Shown here: in pieces, positions 21,779 to 29,831 of the stretch
How the letters are laid out: each line of letters opens with the position of its first letter
How positions within the stretch are numbered: position 1 is the stretch's first letter
Virus record (IMG/VR): IMGVR_UViG_3300037104_000279
Span: 1 to 33,080 of that record
Length of the DNA stretch: 33,080 bases
Direction: 5' to 3' (one strand)
From: a virus
Notes under the pieces: model-generated
Database searches by the model: none
What the model was told of the DNA's origin: nothing
The model's input: only the letters and a program-made list of their open reading frames with translations
Translations under genes and position numbers: made by a program

Positions 21779-24619
21779 TTAGATATTTCCGACTGAGAGG
21801 TCTGCCCATGACGGGCCATAGTTTCCTTCGAAAGGGATGCAAATAGGTATGCCGGCAATTACAAACGTGTTATCAAACCATGACCGAATCTTTTTAACTG
21901 CCCACTCGGTATCCTCGATACGGAACTGGCCGATGAGCGCATCGTGGACTTGGTGGAATGGCTCAGCACGTAATGCGCATCCTTGACGAAGCCCTTGACG
22001 TGCCCCCAGAATACGCGCTTGAGCTTCTGCTTGGTTGTTAATTCTATTTTCTGGATCACGCCAGAGCTTCCATGCTGCGAGGTTTGTTGCATATGTTGTG
22101 TTTGCTTGTGGTTCATGTGCTAGTGCTTGACCGAGAATATCGGTCTTGCGGGAAAAGAATCTGCGCTTGTGCCCTGATGGCACGGTTAAATAAGGGTTCT
22201 TGGCAAGGCGTATCTGCATTGCGTTGTGCCAGAGCTTGACGTTATAGCCTGCGTAAACGGCTTGACGAAACTGCTCAACCTCCGAGCGGGACATGACCAT
22301 CTTGCCTTGAGACTCCTCCATGATTTCCTCTGCGAGTAAGTCCACGCCCATGAGATAACATATCCCCCAGATGCCGACCTTACAGGCGAAGTAATCCCAG
22401 TCAGATTTCTTTACTTCTTTTAATAGTTCTTTCACCTCATCACGAGGCTTACGAATAAGACTACCATTGCCATGGCGCAGCATGTAACAAATTCTGCTGG
22501 CTGGTTTAATACCAGTGCGTAAGTCATCAAGCATATTAGGGTCACCGAGAGAAGCGAGGTTAGCTCCAATAGTCCAGCCATCAGACCCTTTGAGGTCACA
22601 TTGAAACATATGATACCCGGGGTCAGCGAGAAATAAATCACGCATACCGTGGCGCAGAGGGTGGTCAGTAGCGTAAGCTTCATAGTCATCGGGGATTGTT
22701 TGTAGGTTATAGCCAGAACCGGTAGGTGATGTGTAACATGTTATTCTCCCAGTGCTCGCGCCAACGATATTATATCCGCAACGGATTCGTCCATCATTGT
22801 CGGCGGAGATGTGAAGCATCTGGCTGCGAGTTCGAAGTTCTGATATTTGGATGGCGAGTTCAACTGCCGCATGAGGTCTTGCTTTCTGTATTTTGAGTAA
22901 CGCTTTGCCGTCAGTGGTGAGAACTTTCTTGCCTTCTTCGTCTTCTTTGTATTGCGGGGGTAGTCCGAGTGTCTCATATAGGTAGGTTTTGAACTTGGGT
23001 GATTTAAGATTCATTGACCACTTACAGACCATCGAGATGAAGCCGAGGTCTTCGGGCGTGAGTGCGTCAGGCTTGGTGAGGATAGCGGTGACGAGTGGGT
23101 AGGATTTTTCATACGCCTTTTTCGGCTGCGATGTGTCCCGCTTGAAGCACATGGTTTCTTTCACCGCAGCGAGGACGGAGTCGCGTGGCTGTCCGGCGAA
23201 GGTAGTTAAACCTACGTTAGCTAGGGAGTCAAGCTGTGATTGCAGACGATATATCCAGGAGTTGACGTAAGTGAGACGCTCGGCTGCTTTGGTTGAGTCA
23301 TAGGGGATGCCACGCAGTTCCATGTAGAGGAGCGCGTTTAGTAATTCGACGTTGAATTGATAATGGGTCAGGGACGCGGGCGGGAGTAACGGCGCAAGCG
23401 TGTTCGAGATCTCGTAGGTGACCGCAGAGTCTCGACAGCAATAACGCCAGAAAGTCTCACGGTCATCTGATTTCCGGTCACCTTTATAGTAAGGCTCGCG
23501 GGTGTAAAGGGAACAAAGAAAGCCGAGACCCTTGTCGAGTTCACAGTAAAGCTCCCAAGATTTGAGCATGGTGTCCTCGGTGTTGTTGCAGACACAAAGG
23601 GAATAAGAGTATTGCAAGACGAATCGGTCATAGAGTGCATTTTGTAAGATTTTAGGTATTGCGGGCGACGCCAAGACTTCGGCTAGGAGAGTCCAAATTC
23701 GTAACTCGTCATCGAATGAGTCCCAGTAATTATCACCGTTAGCAGTCGTAAACGGAATGATGAAGGACTCACTGGGGGAAGGTGCAATAGATATGCAAGA
23801 CATTGAGTTGATACCACCTTCAATGTCAATGGAAATTGAAGTTGGGTTGTCCAAGATTCGCTGGAGACGTTGGCATATGGTAAAGGAGTCTTCATGGATG
23901 ATTAAGTCACGTGCGGGTGGTGTAAAGGTAGGTGACGTGGATTCTGCTACGCATTTTTTAATATCAAACATCAAGAGCGGCAGCCATTCGTAGTTCTTGA
24001 AGCAGCGCTTGGGTTCATAACTGGCGATACATTTACGCCCGTAAAACGGGCCGGGCTTGGTTGAGATGAAGTAAGAGCCACGCCATGCGTCGAGTGGCGC
24101 GTTGTCCTTGGCGAGGTTTAATGTCGCGCGGCCGAGCAACAGGCAAATGTTAGGTTGGAAGGTTTGCAAGTCCCGCGTGAGTGCTGTGATGCCCTCGTCG
24201 ACGTCGAGTGGGTCGGCTTCGGTAAAGTCTCCCTTGAATGGAAACCGTTGCGTGATGTTGGATAAGAAGCACGCGGCACGGAGGACACCTGCTTTGGCTA
24301 GGAGGTTGGTTAGTGTCTGCCCAGTGATGCCAGAGAACGGCTTGCCTGTGAGTTCGTCATCACGGGATGGATTCTCACCAATGACGGCGATACGCTGGAG
24401 CTGGGTTAGAGTGGGGAATTCGCCGGGGATTACATGGATTGATGTGGTCCGGAATGTAAAAGAGGAAACAGGTAACGTGAATGGGTCGATTGCGTCGGGG
24501 CGTGGCGCGCGTGGGGTGGATGATGACGATGATGATGCCGCACGTGGCGCACGCGGTGCAGCGGTAACTGGCTCTGGGAGTAAGTCCTCAAGGCCGGACA
24601 TGGATTTCTTTTTTGCCAT
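21779..24619 (-). CDS. DNA polymerase A family with N-terminal uracil-DNA-glycosylase-like domain and 3'-5' exonuclease
   Basis: From the ATG at 24619 the protein has 946 residues. An in-frame ATG at 24649 would read through the palindrome and is less likely. Residues about 70-220 match family-4 UDG/SPO1 polymerase-type domains: IGENPSRDDELTGKPFSG near 79-96, then ACFLSNITQRFPF. The exonuclease has DIE (about 263), QNALYDRF and YCCRDSAVTY. The polymerase carries motif A CDLKGSDGW (Asp675), motif B CKVGIWGICYLMG (Lys747) and motif C VHDA (Asp893). Motif A lacks the usual E-L-R, and the O-helix Phe is Trp, as in divergent phage PolA groups. The enzyme replicates the phage genome with proofreading; the UDG-like part may act on uracil or be structural. 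Confidence 0.88.
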   Translation of the reverse strand: MAKKKSMSGLEDLLPEPVTAAPRAPRAASSSSSSTPRAPRPDAIDPFTLPVSSFTFRTTSIHVIPGEFPTLTQLQRIAVIGENPSRDDELTGKPFSGITGQTLTNLLAKAGVLRAACFLSNITQRFPFKGDFTEADPLDVDEGITALTRDLQTFQPNICLLLGRATLNLAKDNAPLDAWRGSYFISTKPGPFYGRKCIASYEPKRCFKNYEWLPLLMFDIKKCVAESTSPTFTPPARDLIIHEDSFTICQRLQRILDNPTSISIDIEGGINSMSCISIAPSPSESFIIPFTTANGDNYWDSFDDELRIWTLLAEVLASPAIPKILQNALYDRFVLQYSYSLCVCNNTEDTMLKSWELYCELDKGLGFLCSLYTREPYYKGDRKSDDRETFWRYCCRDSAVTYEISNTLAPLLPPASLTHYQFNVELLNALLYMELRGIPYDSTKAAERLTYVNSWIYRLQSQLDSLANVGLTTFAGQPRDSVLAAVKETMCFKRDTSQPKKAYEKSYPLVTAILTKPDALTPEDLGFISMVCKWSMNLKSPKFKTYLYETLGLPPQYKEDEEGKKVLTTDGKALLKIQKARPHAAVELAIQISELRTRSQMLHISADNDGRIRCGYNIVGASTGRITCYTSPTGSGYNLQTIPDDYEAYATDHPLRHGMRDLFLADPGYHMFQCDLKGSDGWTIGANLASLGDPNMLDDLRTGIKPASRICYMLRHGNGSLIRKPRDEVKELLKEVKKSDWDYFACKVGIWGICYLMGVDLLAEEIMEESQGKMVMSRSEVEQFRQAVYAGYNVKLWHNAMQIRLAKNPYLTVPSGHKRRFFSRKTDILGQALAHEPQANTTYATNLAAWKLWRDPENRINNQAEAQARILGARQGLRQGCALRAEPFHQVHDALIGQFRIEDTEWAVKKIRSWFDNTFVIAGIPICIPFEGNYGPSWADLSVGNI

Positions 24620-24621
24620 AT

Positions 24622-24647
24622 AGTTTGGTTCTAATTTAGAACAAGAC
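24622..24647 (-). repeat. Copy 5 of the dispersed palindrome, in the polymerase leader
   Basis: Leftward reading gives GTCTTGTTCT, loop AAATT, AGAACCAAAC, followed by TATATG of the polymerase start. One mismatch (T for G) weakens the distal arm. It fills the gap between the methyltransferase stop (24656) and the polymerase ATG. Confidence 0.75.
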
Positions 24648-24655
24648 ATCCTGGG

Positions 24656-26278
24656 CTATTTGAACTGATAGTTCGGGTTGATCGTGAGGTAATGCTGCTT
24701 GACGTTTTCGACAAGCGCGTTGAAATGTGCGTCGTTAAGTTCGCAACTAATGACGCGGCGCTTGCAGCGTAGGATTGATAAGACGCCAGAGCCACGACCG
24801 GAGAACGGCTCTAGGATGGTCTGGCCTTCGTAGGAAACGTGGTTGATGAGATACTGCCAGACATCGAACGGTTTCACAAAGGGGTGGCCGAGGGTGTCTT
24901 TGTAATCGTCGTGCGCGGCGAGGATATGACATTCGTCTGCGCGTGTGGCCATCGAAGCAGTGCCCTTGCGGCAGACCATAGCTATCTCTGTGGTCTTGGT
25001 GAAGTTCTTATCAATAGACTGGTTCATACAGCGGTGGGTTTTAACCCACGTGATAGGCCAGCGTTGAACACGGAAGCCCGCTGAAGTTGCGAGGTCATAG
25101 AGACGCTGCCATTGCATCATGTCCGCCCAGAGAATAAAGTATCCATTGGGCTTGAGCACGTTATATGCGGCGGGCATTAACTGTGTGAACAGTTCTTCAT
25201 TGCCAGAGACAGTGTGTTCTGCTTCGACTGTGTCAATGTCTTTGAACGCGTGCCCATCGTTACCTTGATTGAGCATATCCATGTCGATACCATAAGGCGG
25301 GTCGGTAATGATATGGTCGACTGAACTGGGGTAGGCGAGCATGTAGTCGATGCATGAGCAGTGATGTAGTAACGAAGACAGCGCTATGGTCTCGGTTTTA
25401 TACTCCGCGTAAACTGGGCCTAGTGTAATTTGTCCGGGGCCAGTGCCGGGACGCCAACCTAGGCCGGTTTGCTTGCAATGGCCGCAACCAGTAGCGAGTC
25501 CGTTGCACAATGGACAAGGCACAGCAAGGTCTGGTGGGGGGATAATCGGAGCGTAACCCGTGAGATAAGTGTTAGGTGGTTGCGAAACAGGGCCGGGGGC
25601 TACTGATGCAGTGTATGTTTCTGCGTCCACTGCGGGCAGCAGGTCATCTAACGTGGTCTCGGCTAGGGGTTTAACCACCGGTTGCTGCGTGATCTGCGTG
25701 GCAATCGCGGTGTCCTTGGCGAGCGACGCAGCGACAAGGTCTTCCTCGTCGCGTAAGCGAAGCTGCCATGCGCGGGACATATTCTCACAGGCCCAGTAGC
25801 GACGCGCAGTTGCATCAGGCAGAAGAAGTTCCGCACGCAGGCGCTTGGCAATTTCGTTATTATAGTGGACGTTCGACTGCCCACGGATGTTGAGCATTTC
25901 TGCGGTCTCACGCATGCCCCAACGCGAGCCTTCGATAGCCGAGCGGCGAGTCTTGAGTTCGTGGATTTGCAGAATGTTCAGCGCGCGCTCCTGCCACGAC
26001 ATCTCACGTCGACGCACGTTTTCTTCGAGTTCGAGTTCATGCAGCTCGTCGGTGCTTAAGGTCTCGCGAAATACCACATCAATATGAGTCCGACCAAGAT
26101 GTTGGTGAGCAGCCAGTCTACGACCACCAGCAATAAGACGCTTGTCTTGGTTGACGACGATTGGCTGGATAAGTCCGAAACGCGTAATAGAATCAGCAAG
26201 TTCAGCAATATCACCGAGGTCGATACGCTGACGGTCAATAACAAGAATTTCATTTATAGGTAGTGTTGTGCGGTTCAT
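24656..26278 (-). CDS. ParB-zinc ribbon-DNA methyltransferase fusion
   Basis: The 540-residue protein has three parts. Residues 1-110 form a ParB/Srx-type nuclease or NTPase domain (INEILVIDRQRI, then GGRRLAA at 51-57 and LEENVRRREM at 84-93) followed by helix-turn-helix-like sequence. Residues 255-268 hold a Cys4 zinc site of the CxxCxGx4-type (C255, C258, C265, C268) resembling DnaJ-type ribbons. Residues 310-540 are a beta-class amino-methyltransferase: motif IV DPPYG at 326-330 precedes motif I EPFSGRGSG at 490-498. Such enzymes methylate adenine N6 or cytosine N4. It lies between the helicase and polymerase genes. Likely roles are protection from host restriction or marking replicated DNA. 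Confidence 0.82.
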   Translation of the reverse strand: MNRTTLPINEILVIDRQRIDLGDIAELADSITRFGLIQPIVVNQDKRLIAGGRRLAAHQHLGRTHIDVVFRETLSTDELHELELEENVRRREMSWQERALNILQIHELKTRRSAIEGSRWGMRETAEMLNIRGQSNVHYNNEIAKRLRAELLLPDATARRYWACENMSRAWQLRLRDEEDLVAASLAKDTAIATQITQQPVVKPLAETTLDDLLPAVDAETYTASVAPGPVSQPPNTYLTGYAPIIPPPDLAVPCPLCNGLATGCGHCKQTGLGWRPGTGPGQITLGPVYAEYKTETIALSSLLHHCSCIDYMLAYPSSVDHIITDPPYGIDMDMLNQGNDGHAFKDIDTVEAEHTVSGNEELFTQLMPAAYNVLKPNGYFILWADMMQWQRLYDLATSAGFRVQRWPITWVKTHRCMNQSIDKNFTKTTEIAMVCRKGTASMATRADECHILAAHDDYKDTLGHPFVKPFDVWQYLINHVSYEGQTILEPFSGRGSGVLSILRCKRRVISCELNDAHFNALVENVKQHYLTINPNYQFK

Positions 26279-26300
26279 GGGAGTTTAGTTATAGTTAAAT
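26279..26300 (-). repeat. Decayed copy 8 of the dispersed palindrome
   Basis: Read leftward, the sequence ATTTAACTATAACTAAACTC, then CC, directly precedes the ATG of the ParB-methyltransferase gene. It keeps the proximal AACTAAACTCC tail of the family, but the stem has been lost. It overlaps the helicase stop codon at 26295, which may have constrained it. Confidence 0.45.
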
Positions 26301-27428
26301 GCAATAAGTTAATTTTTCAGACGCGCGTGTAATCGCGGTATACCTCCAGCGTTTCATGTCGGTCTTGAACATAATCTCGTCATAGACAAGAACATGTGGC
26401 CACTCGCTGCCCTGCGACTTATGACACGTGATAGCATACCCGTAGTCGAAGTATAACATATCCCGCGGCGGCTGTTCGAGCTTCTCCAGCGGGGTTAAGA
26501 AAGGCTTCTTCCACACGCGGATGCTATGGTATATCTTATCACCTTCGTCACGTAGCGTGCATAGCCAGTAATGCTCATGCTCGGTGAAGTCCTCAACATA
26601 GCATATCAGGCCGTTGAACATCGCATAGCGGCGGTTATTCCGCAAGCAGATTAACTTCTCACCGAGGTTGAGCGGCGCATCAACGCGGCCAAGCGCCGTT
26701 CTAATACGTCGATTAAGAATACTTCGTGTAGCGTTCTTCGCGCAGATGACTTGAGAGCATTGAGACAGCTCTTCGTCTGTAATGAATTTAGCTTTGACAA
26801 GACACGCGCCTGTGGGGTCAGTGATTTTGACCGGGAAGCCTTGCCGGACTTGGGTGGCGAGTGTAATGATGGGGGAGTTGAGTGCTTGACGGTGGATTTT
26901 AGTGAGGACATAATTTGGTGCGAGCATGAGGTTAGGGTTGTCGCCGACGGGTTCTAGCTGACCGGGGTCACCGATGAAGAGTAGGGGGATGTTAAAGGTT
27001 AATAGGTCGCGGTAGAGGTCGGACGAAAGCATGGACGCCTCGTCGATGACGATGAGATTAGGGTTGCCTTCGAGGCGGCGTTTGAGCACGAAGGACACGG
27101 AGCCGTCTTTGTTTTCTTCACAGTCGTATATCATTGAATGGATGGTTTGTGAAGAGTGGATGCCTTTCTTGCGTAGCACGTGGCAGGCTTTGCCGGTGAA
27201 GGCACAAACGTTAGCGCGGATGGATGTGATCTCGGTTAGAAGATAGTTGATGATGGTGGTTTTACCAGTGCCAGCGTAGCCACCGAGTTTGAACTCATGT
27301 CGCGGGACGTGGTTCATTGGCGTATGCCCGTTGAACCAAGCGAGGATGGAGTTAATGGCAGTTTGTTGTTCGTCGGTTAGGGTGATGGATGGAGGTGTTA
27401 GTGTTGGTGTTAGTGTTATAGTTTGCAT
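26295..27428 (-). CDS. SF1 helicase, RecD/Dda-like
   Basis: The 377-residue protein has Walker A GGYAGTGKTT at residues 49-58, motif II VIDEASMLSSDL near 130, GDPGQLEPVG shortly after, and a C-terminal UvrD_C_2-type motif YAITCHKSQGSEW near 331-343 followed by ITRASEKL at the end. This is the compact layout of phage Dda-like helicases that unwind DNA 5'-3' and help origin melting, strand displacement or recombination. The N-terminus has a short Thr/Pro-rich repeat (ITLTPTLTPPSITLT). Its gene lies downstream of the recombination genes and upstream of the methyltransferase, in the same leftward transcript. Confidence 0.88.
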   Translation of the reverse strand: MQTITLTPTLTPPSITLTDEQQTAINSILAWFNGHTPMNHVPRHEFKLGGYAGTGKTTIINYLLTEITSIRANVCAFTGKACHVLRKKGIHSSQTIHSMIYDCEENKDGSVSFVLKRRLEGNPNLIVIDEASMLSSDLYRDLLTFNIPLLFIGDPGQLEPVGDNPNLMLAPNYVLTKIHRQALNSPIITLATQVRQGFPVKITDPTGACLVKAKFITDEELSQCSQVICAKNATRSILNRRIRTALGRVDAPLNLGEKLICLRNNRRYAMFNGLICYVEDFTEHEHYWLCTLRDEGDKIYHSIRVWKKPFLTPLEKLEQPPRDMLYFDYGYAITCHKSQGSEWPHVLVYDEIMFKTDMKRWRYTAITRASEKLTYCI

Positions 27429-27591
27429 ATATTTTTATTGCTTTGAGTACTGAAAAGCGCTGAAAATTTTTGGCCGCTTTCGAGCGGGCGTAGTGCAATC
27501 GTGTCAGGATTGGATATGGCGCATTGCAAGGCGGAAAATGGACGCGCCTAAGGGGAGAATCAAAATGCCCTATAAATGAAATGATAGCAAT

Positions 27592-27708
27592 TTATTTCCG
27601 CCACTTGTCTTTGCACAGATATTTCGCAACAACGTTAATAGCGAGCAAGGCAAGCATAAGTGCAGCGGGGAGAAACGCAAGCGCAGCGACTGCGTTAGTG
27701 GCGGTCAT
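27592..27708 (-). CDS. Tiny single-pass membrane protein (38 residues)
   Basis: An ORF from ATG 27708 to TAA 27592 encodes a 38-residue protein: a short polar start (MTATN), a 24-residue hydrophobic helix (AVAALAFLPAALMLALLAIN, then VVA) and a basic end (KYLCKDKWRK). The charge pattern suits an inner-membrane helix with a cytoplasmic basic tail. It begins just below the copy 6 palindrome, at the spacing seen for the other leftward genes, which supports it as a real gene. The role is unknown. The next 163 nt (27429-27591) to the helicase start contain no other convincing gene. Confidence 0.6.
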   Translation of the reverse strand: MTATNAVAALAFLPAALMLALLAINVVAKYLCKDKWRK

Positions 27709-27713
27709 AAAGT

Positions 27714-27739
27714 AGTTTGGTTCTAAAATAGAACCAGAC
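27714..27739 (-). repeat. Copy 6 of the dispersed palindrome, before the tiny membrane protein
   Basis: Leftward: GTCTGGTTCT, loop ATTTT, AGAACCAAAC, then TACTTT and ATG at 27708. The core GGTTCT and AGAACC arms pair perfectly. It abuts a second, unrelated hairpin at 27736-27767. Confidence 0.8.
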
Positions 27740-27767
27740 CCGGAGATTTACTGGATACTCCGGGTCT
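27736..27767 (-). terminator. Strong 10-bp GC-rich hairpin after the DUF669-like gene
   Basis: AGACCCGGAG (27736-27745) and CTCCGGGTCT (27758-27767) pair perfectly around a 12-nt loop. It lies 25 nt beyond the stop of the gene at 27792, and copy 6 follows at once. No T-run follows on the leftward strand, so it may be a 3' stabiliser or processing element rather than an intrinsic terminator. Confidence 0.6.
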
Positions 27768-27791
27768 GGAGTGATGCCGTGTTAAGTGATG

Positions 27792-28298
27792 TTACCCTTC
27801 GAGGACAACACCCTTGATCTCGTTCCCTTCGGGATACTCGCTCGTCTCTTGCTTGTGTCCGACCTTCACCAGCGCGAGCTTACCCACGAGGATGCTGGGG
27901 TTATTAATCACGTCCAGCGGGGTGATGCTCGCAGACAGGCCCACGCCCTTGGCGAGACGCGCGATGTCCTGTGCGACGGCCTTGGCGGTCTTCTTCTCGG
28001 TGGCTTGCAAGCCCATGTATTGCGACAGCGTGAGCTGCTTGACAGCCATCATGTCACCTTTCGTGGACTTGATCTCCTTGGTGTTCTGCCACTTCAGGAG
28101 CAGGTTACGCCCGGTTTGGGCCTTGTTCGGAATGACGCTGGCCTCGGCGATGGACATCTCGTAGTTCGACGGTGGAGCAATCGGACGTGAGAGGTCGATG
28201 TCGCCGACGGGGGTTGCGAGGGGGTCGAGGGCGGAGTCGGCACCCGTGCCAGCAGCGGAGTCAACGTTGAGGAGGAACAGTGGGCGGTATGTTTTCAT
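27792..28298 (-). CDS. DUF669-like phage protein, probable ssDNA-binding/recombination partner
   Basis: The 168-residue protein resembles the DUF669 family by layout: a start region with PPSNYEMSIAEASVIPNK, then TGRNLLLKWQNTKE, a helical QDIARLAKGVGLSASI segment, and a final LVGKLALVKVGHKQE, then EGNEIKGVVLEG. DUF669 proteins occur beside Sak4-type recombinases and are thought to bind single-stranded DNA. Here the Sak4-like gene is three genes upstream in the same transcript. Residues 14-35 are low in structure and acidic. Assignment is by pattern and context. Confidence 0.6.
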   Translation of the reverse strand: MKTYRPLFLLNVDSAAGTGADSALDPLATPVGDIDLSRPIAPPSNYEMSIAEASVIPNKAQTGRNLLLKWQNTKEIKSTKGDMMAVKQLTLSQYMGLQATEKKTAKAVAQDIARLAKGVGLSASITPLDVINNPSILVGKLALVKVGHKQETSEYPEGNEIKGVVLEG

Positions 28299-28304
28299 TG
28301 TATT

Positions 28305-28565
28305 TTAGTTTTTGGTTATGTTTATGTTTGTTTCTTGTTGTTTGTGCGTTCCCAAGGTTCCACTGGAAACCTCCACTGGTGGATTAGCCACCGTGCGGAG
28401 TTTACGTTTCCTAGCGGACTTGGAAATGGTGATGGTATAAGGTATGTTGTTAACCTCTACCGAGATTTTGGTTTGATGCGCACCCATGTCGTGCATATGT
28501 TGCGCGAGGGCGAGTGCCGCGCGGGCGTTGTGTGAGAGCGAGGTGATGGTGTCAAGGTCGCTCAT
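28305..28565 (-). CDS. Hypothetical protein (86 residues)
   Basis: Not recognised. The N-terminal half (DTITSLSHNARAALALAQHM) is helical. The middle has a beta-like VEVNNIPYTITI segment followed by a basic KSARKRKLR patch, and the end is polar and probably disordered. The basic patch may contact nucleic acid. It overlaps the preceding gene by ATGA and is 6 nt before the DUF669-like gene, so it is part of the recombination operon. Confidence 0.6.
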   Translation of the reverse strand: MSDLDTITSLSHNARAALALAQHMHDMGAHQTKISVEVNNIPYTITISKSARKRKLRTVANPPVEVSSGTLGTHKQQETNINITKN

Positions 28566-28951
28566 ACGGGCTTGTCCATATCCGGCCCCACCATACCAGC
28601 AGAGACCATGTCGTTAATTTGCTTTTCAAGTTCCTCGGCGTGCATAATGGAGACGAGCATCACGAGTTCGTCCTTGGATAGGGAGTTGAACTTGTGCATG
28701 AACGAGTCCATGAGCAGGCGCTGAGTTCCAGCGGGGATGTAGGATTCTTTGTTGGGGAGAGATTTAAGCAGTGGTCGAGCGACGTTGCGTAAGACAGAGT
28801 CCCAGATGCCCATTGCGGTGCGTGCGAGGATTTGTTCTGGCGTGAGAACGTGCGCGGGTGGGGCTGAAGTGAGGCCACGCTGTTTTAGGTAGTCTTGCAA
28901 GGCGCGACGGCGTTCATGCGGTGGTAGGCGGTTGAGTTCGGCGTCATTCAT
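28562..28951 (-). CDS. Hypothetical helical protein (129 residues)
   Basis: Not recognised. It starts with NDAELNRLPPHERRRALQDY, a charged helix, followed by helical segments (TPEQILARTAMGIWDSVLRN) and an acidic end (MVGPDMDKPV). No metal-binding or catalytic motif is visible. Both ends overlap neighbours by ATGA (Sak4-like gene before, 86-residue gene after), so stoichiometric co-expression with the recombinase is likely. Confidence 0.6.
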   Translation of the reverse strand: MNDAELNRLPPHERRRALQDYLKQRGLTSAPPAHVLTPEQILARTAMGIWDSVLRNVARPLLKSLPNKESYIPAGTQRLLMDSFMHKFNSLSKDELVMLVSIMHAEELEKQINDMVSAGMVGPDMDKPV

Positions 28952-29754
28952 ACAAGAAGTTCCTTTCCATAGATGCTAGTAAAATCCGCCCCGCAAACCT
29001 GCGGGAGATTATTAGGCCACCGCACGCCGATTGCTTTGACATTACCCTTCGGCTTAGTATAGACTTGCAGCATGCCCGATTCATTCGTGGCATAGAGATA
29101 CTGCGACACCAAGCTGCCGATTTGCTCGCTTAACCGATTCGGCCCGAGTGGGATAATACTAATATCCCCGGTGAGTTCGTTCTTCTCCATGTGCGAGTGC
29201 GCGATGAACACTGTGTTCAGCGGAAGATTAGCCATCACTGCGACATTCTGGAGCACTTTACTCCCAATCGCAGGTGACCATTTACGCGCGTCCGAGAGCC
29301 ACGAGGTGTTCTTCTCCGCGACGAGGGACATTAACGTGTCGCAGAGCGTAGTAACCGAGTCCATTACGAAGGTCTTCCACGGGCAACCGATGGTGACGAG
29401 GTAATTGATAGATTGGTAGTATTGCATGTATGCCTGCGAGTCGGCAATGGGTTCGAACTTCTCAGTCATCTGAAGTTTCCGATGCGAGGTGAAGTCAATC
29501 ACGGTGACCTTGGGGAGGTCAGCGGTGGGCTTTTTACAGTATGTAATAAGTTCATCCGGTTTGATGAACACAAGGTCGGAGAACAGAACGTCGAGTTTAA
29601 TCGCCGCGCGGTCGGTGGTCGGTGTCGAGGGGATGACATCGAGTCCGCCTTTATCGAACAAGAAGACGAGCATTGGCTTTGGGTAGGTGCCGACCACGGC
29701 AACGGTCTTGCCGGATTTAGGTGGGCCGATTCGGAGTTCGCGGATGTGTTTCAT
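28948..29754 (-). CDS. Sak4-like RecA-family ATPase (single-strand annealing/recombinase)
   Basis: The 268-residue protein has Walker A GPPKSGKT at residues 10-17, a hydrophobic Walker B strand WKTFVMDSV ending near residues 131-132, and a later FIAHSHMEKNE sensor-like strand. Short RecA-core proteins of this type (AAA_24/Sak4) are encoded in many phages with an ssDNA-binding partner and a nuclease, and they promote annealing or strand exchange. Here the partner and nuclease genes are in the same operon. The 77-nt leader before it (29755-29831) is AT-rich and shows no palindrome. Confidence 0.82.
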   Translation of the reverse strand: MKHIRELRIGPPKSGKTVAVVGTYPKPMLVFLFDKGGLDVIPSTPTTDRAAIKLDVLFSDLVFIKPDELITYCKKPTADLPKVTVIDFTSHRKLQMTEKFEPIADSQAYMQYYQSINYLVTIGCPWKTFVMDSVTTLCDTLMSLVAEKNTSWLSDARKWSPAIGSKVLQNVAVMANLPLNTVFIAHSHMEKNELTGDISIIPLGPNRLSEQIGSLVSQYLYATNESGMLQVYTKPKGNVKAIGVRWPNNLPQVCGADFTSIYGKELLV

Positions 29755-29831
29755 AGTCGTATTGTATCTTTTGTTTGTTTTTTATTTTTCATTTTTGTTT
29801 TTGGCACTTTAAGGACTCGCGTCCATGAGAG

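Noticed and set aside
24619-24649. Upstream polymerase start at 24649
   Set aside because: It would translate the palindrome as MSCSKLEPNY. The ATG at 24619 begins the typical basic MAKKK start and leaves the palindrome in the leader, as at other genes.
27470-27490. Short CCGCT-TTCG-AGCGG hairpin with a stable tetraloop in the gap before the helicase gene
   Set aside because: The stem is only five pairs and has no T-run on either strand, so it cannot be called a terminator or structured RNA with confidence.
27524-27715. Rightward 63-codon frame opposite the tiny membrane gene
   Set aside because: It lies antisense in a leftward operon, has no similar leader, and its sequence looks like the shadow of the leftward ORF.
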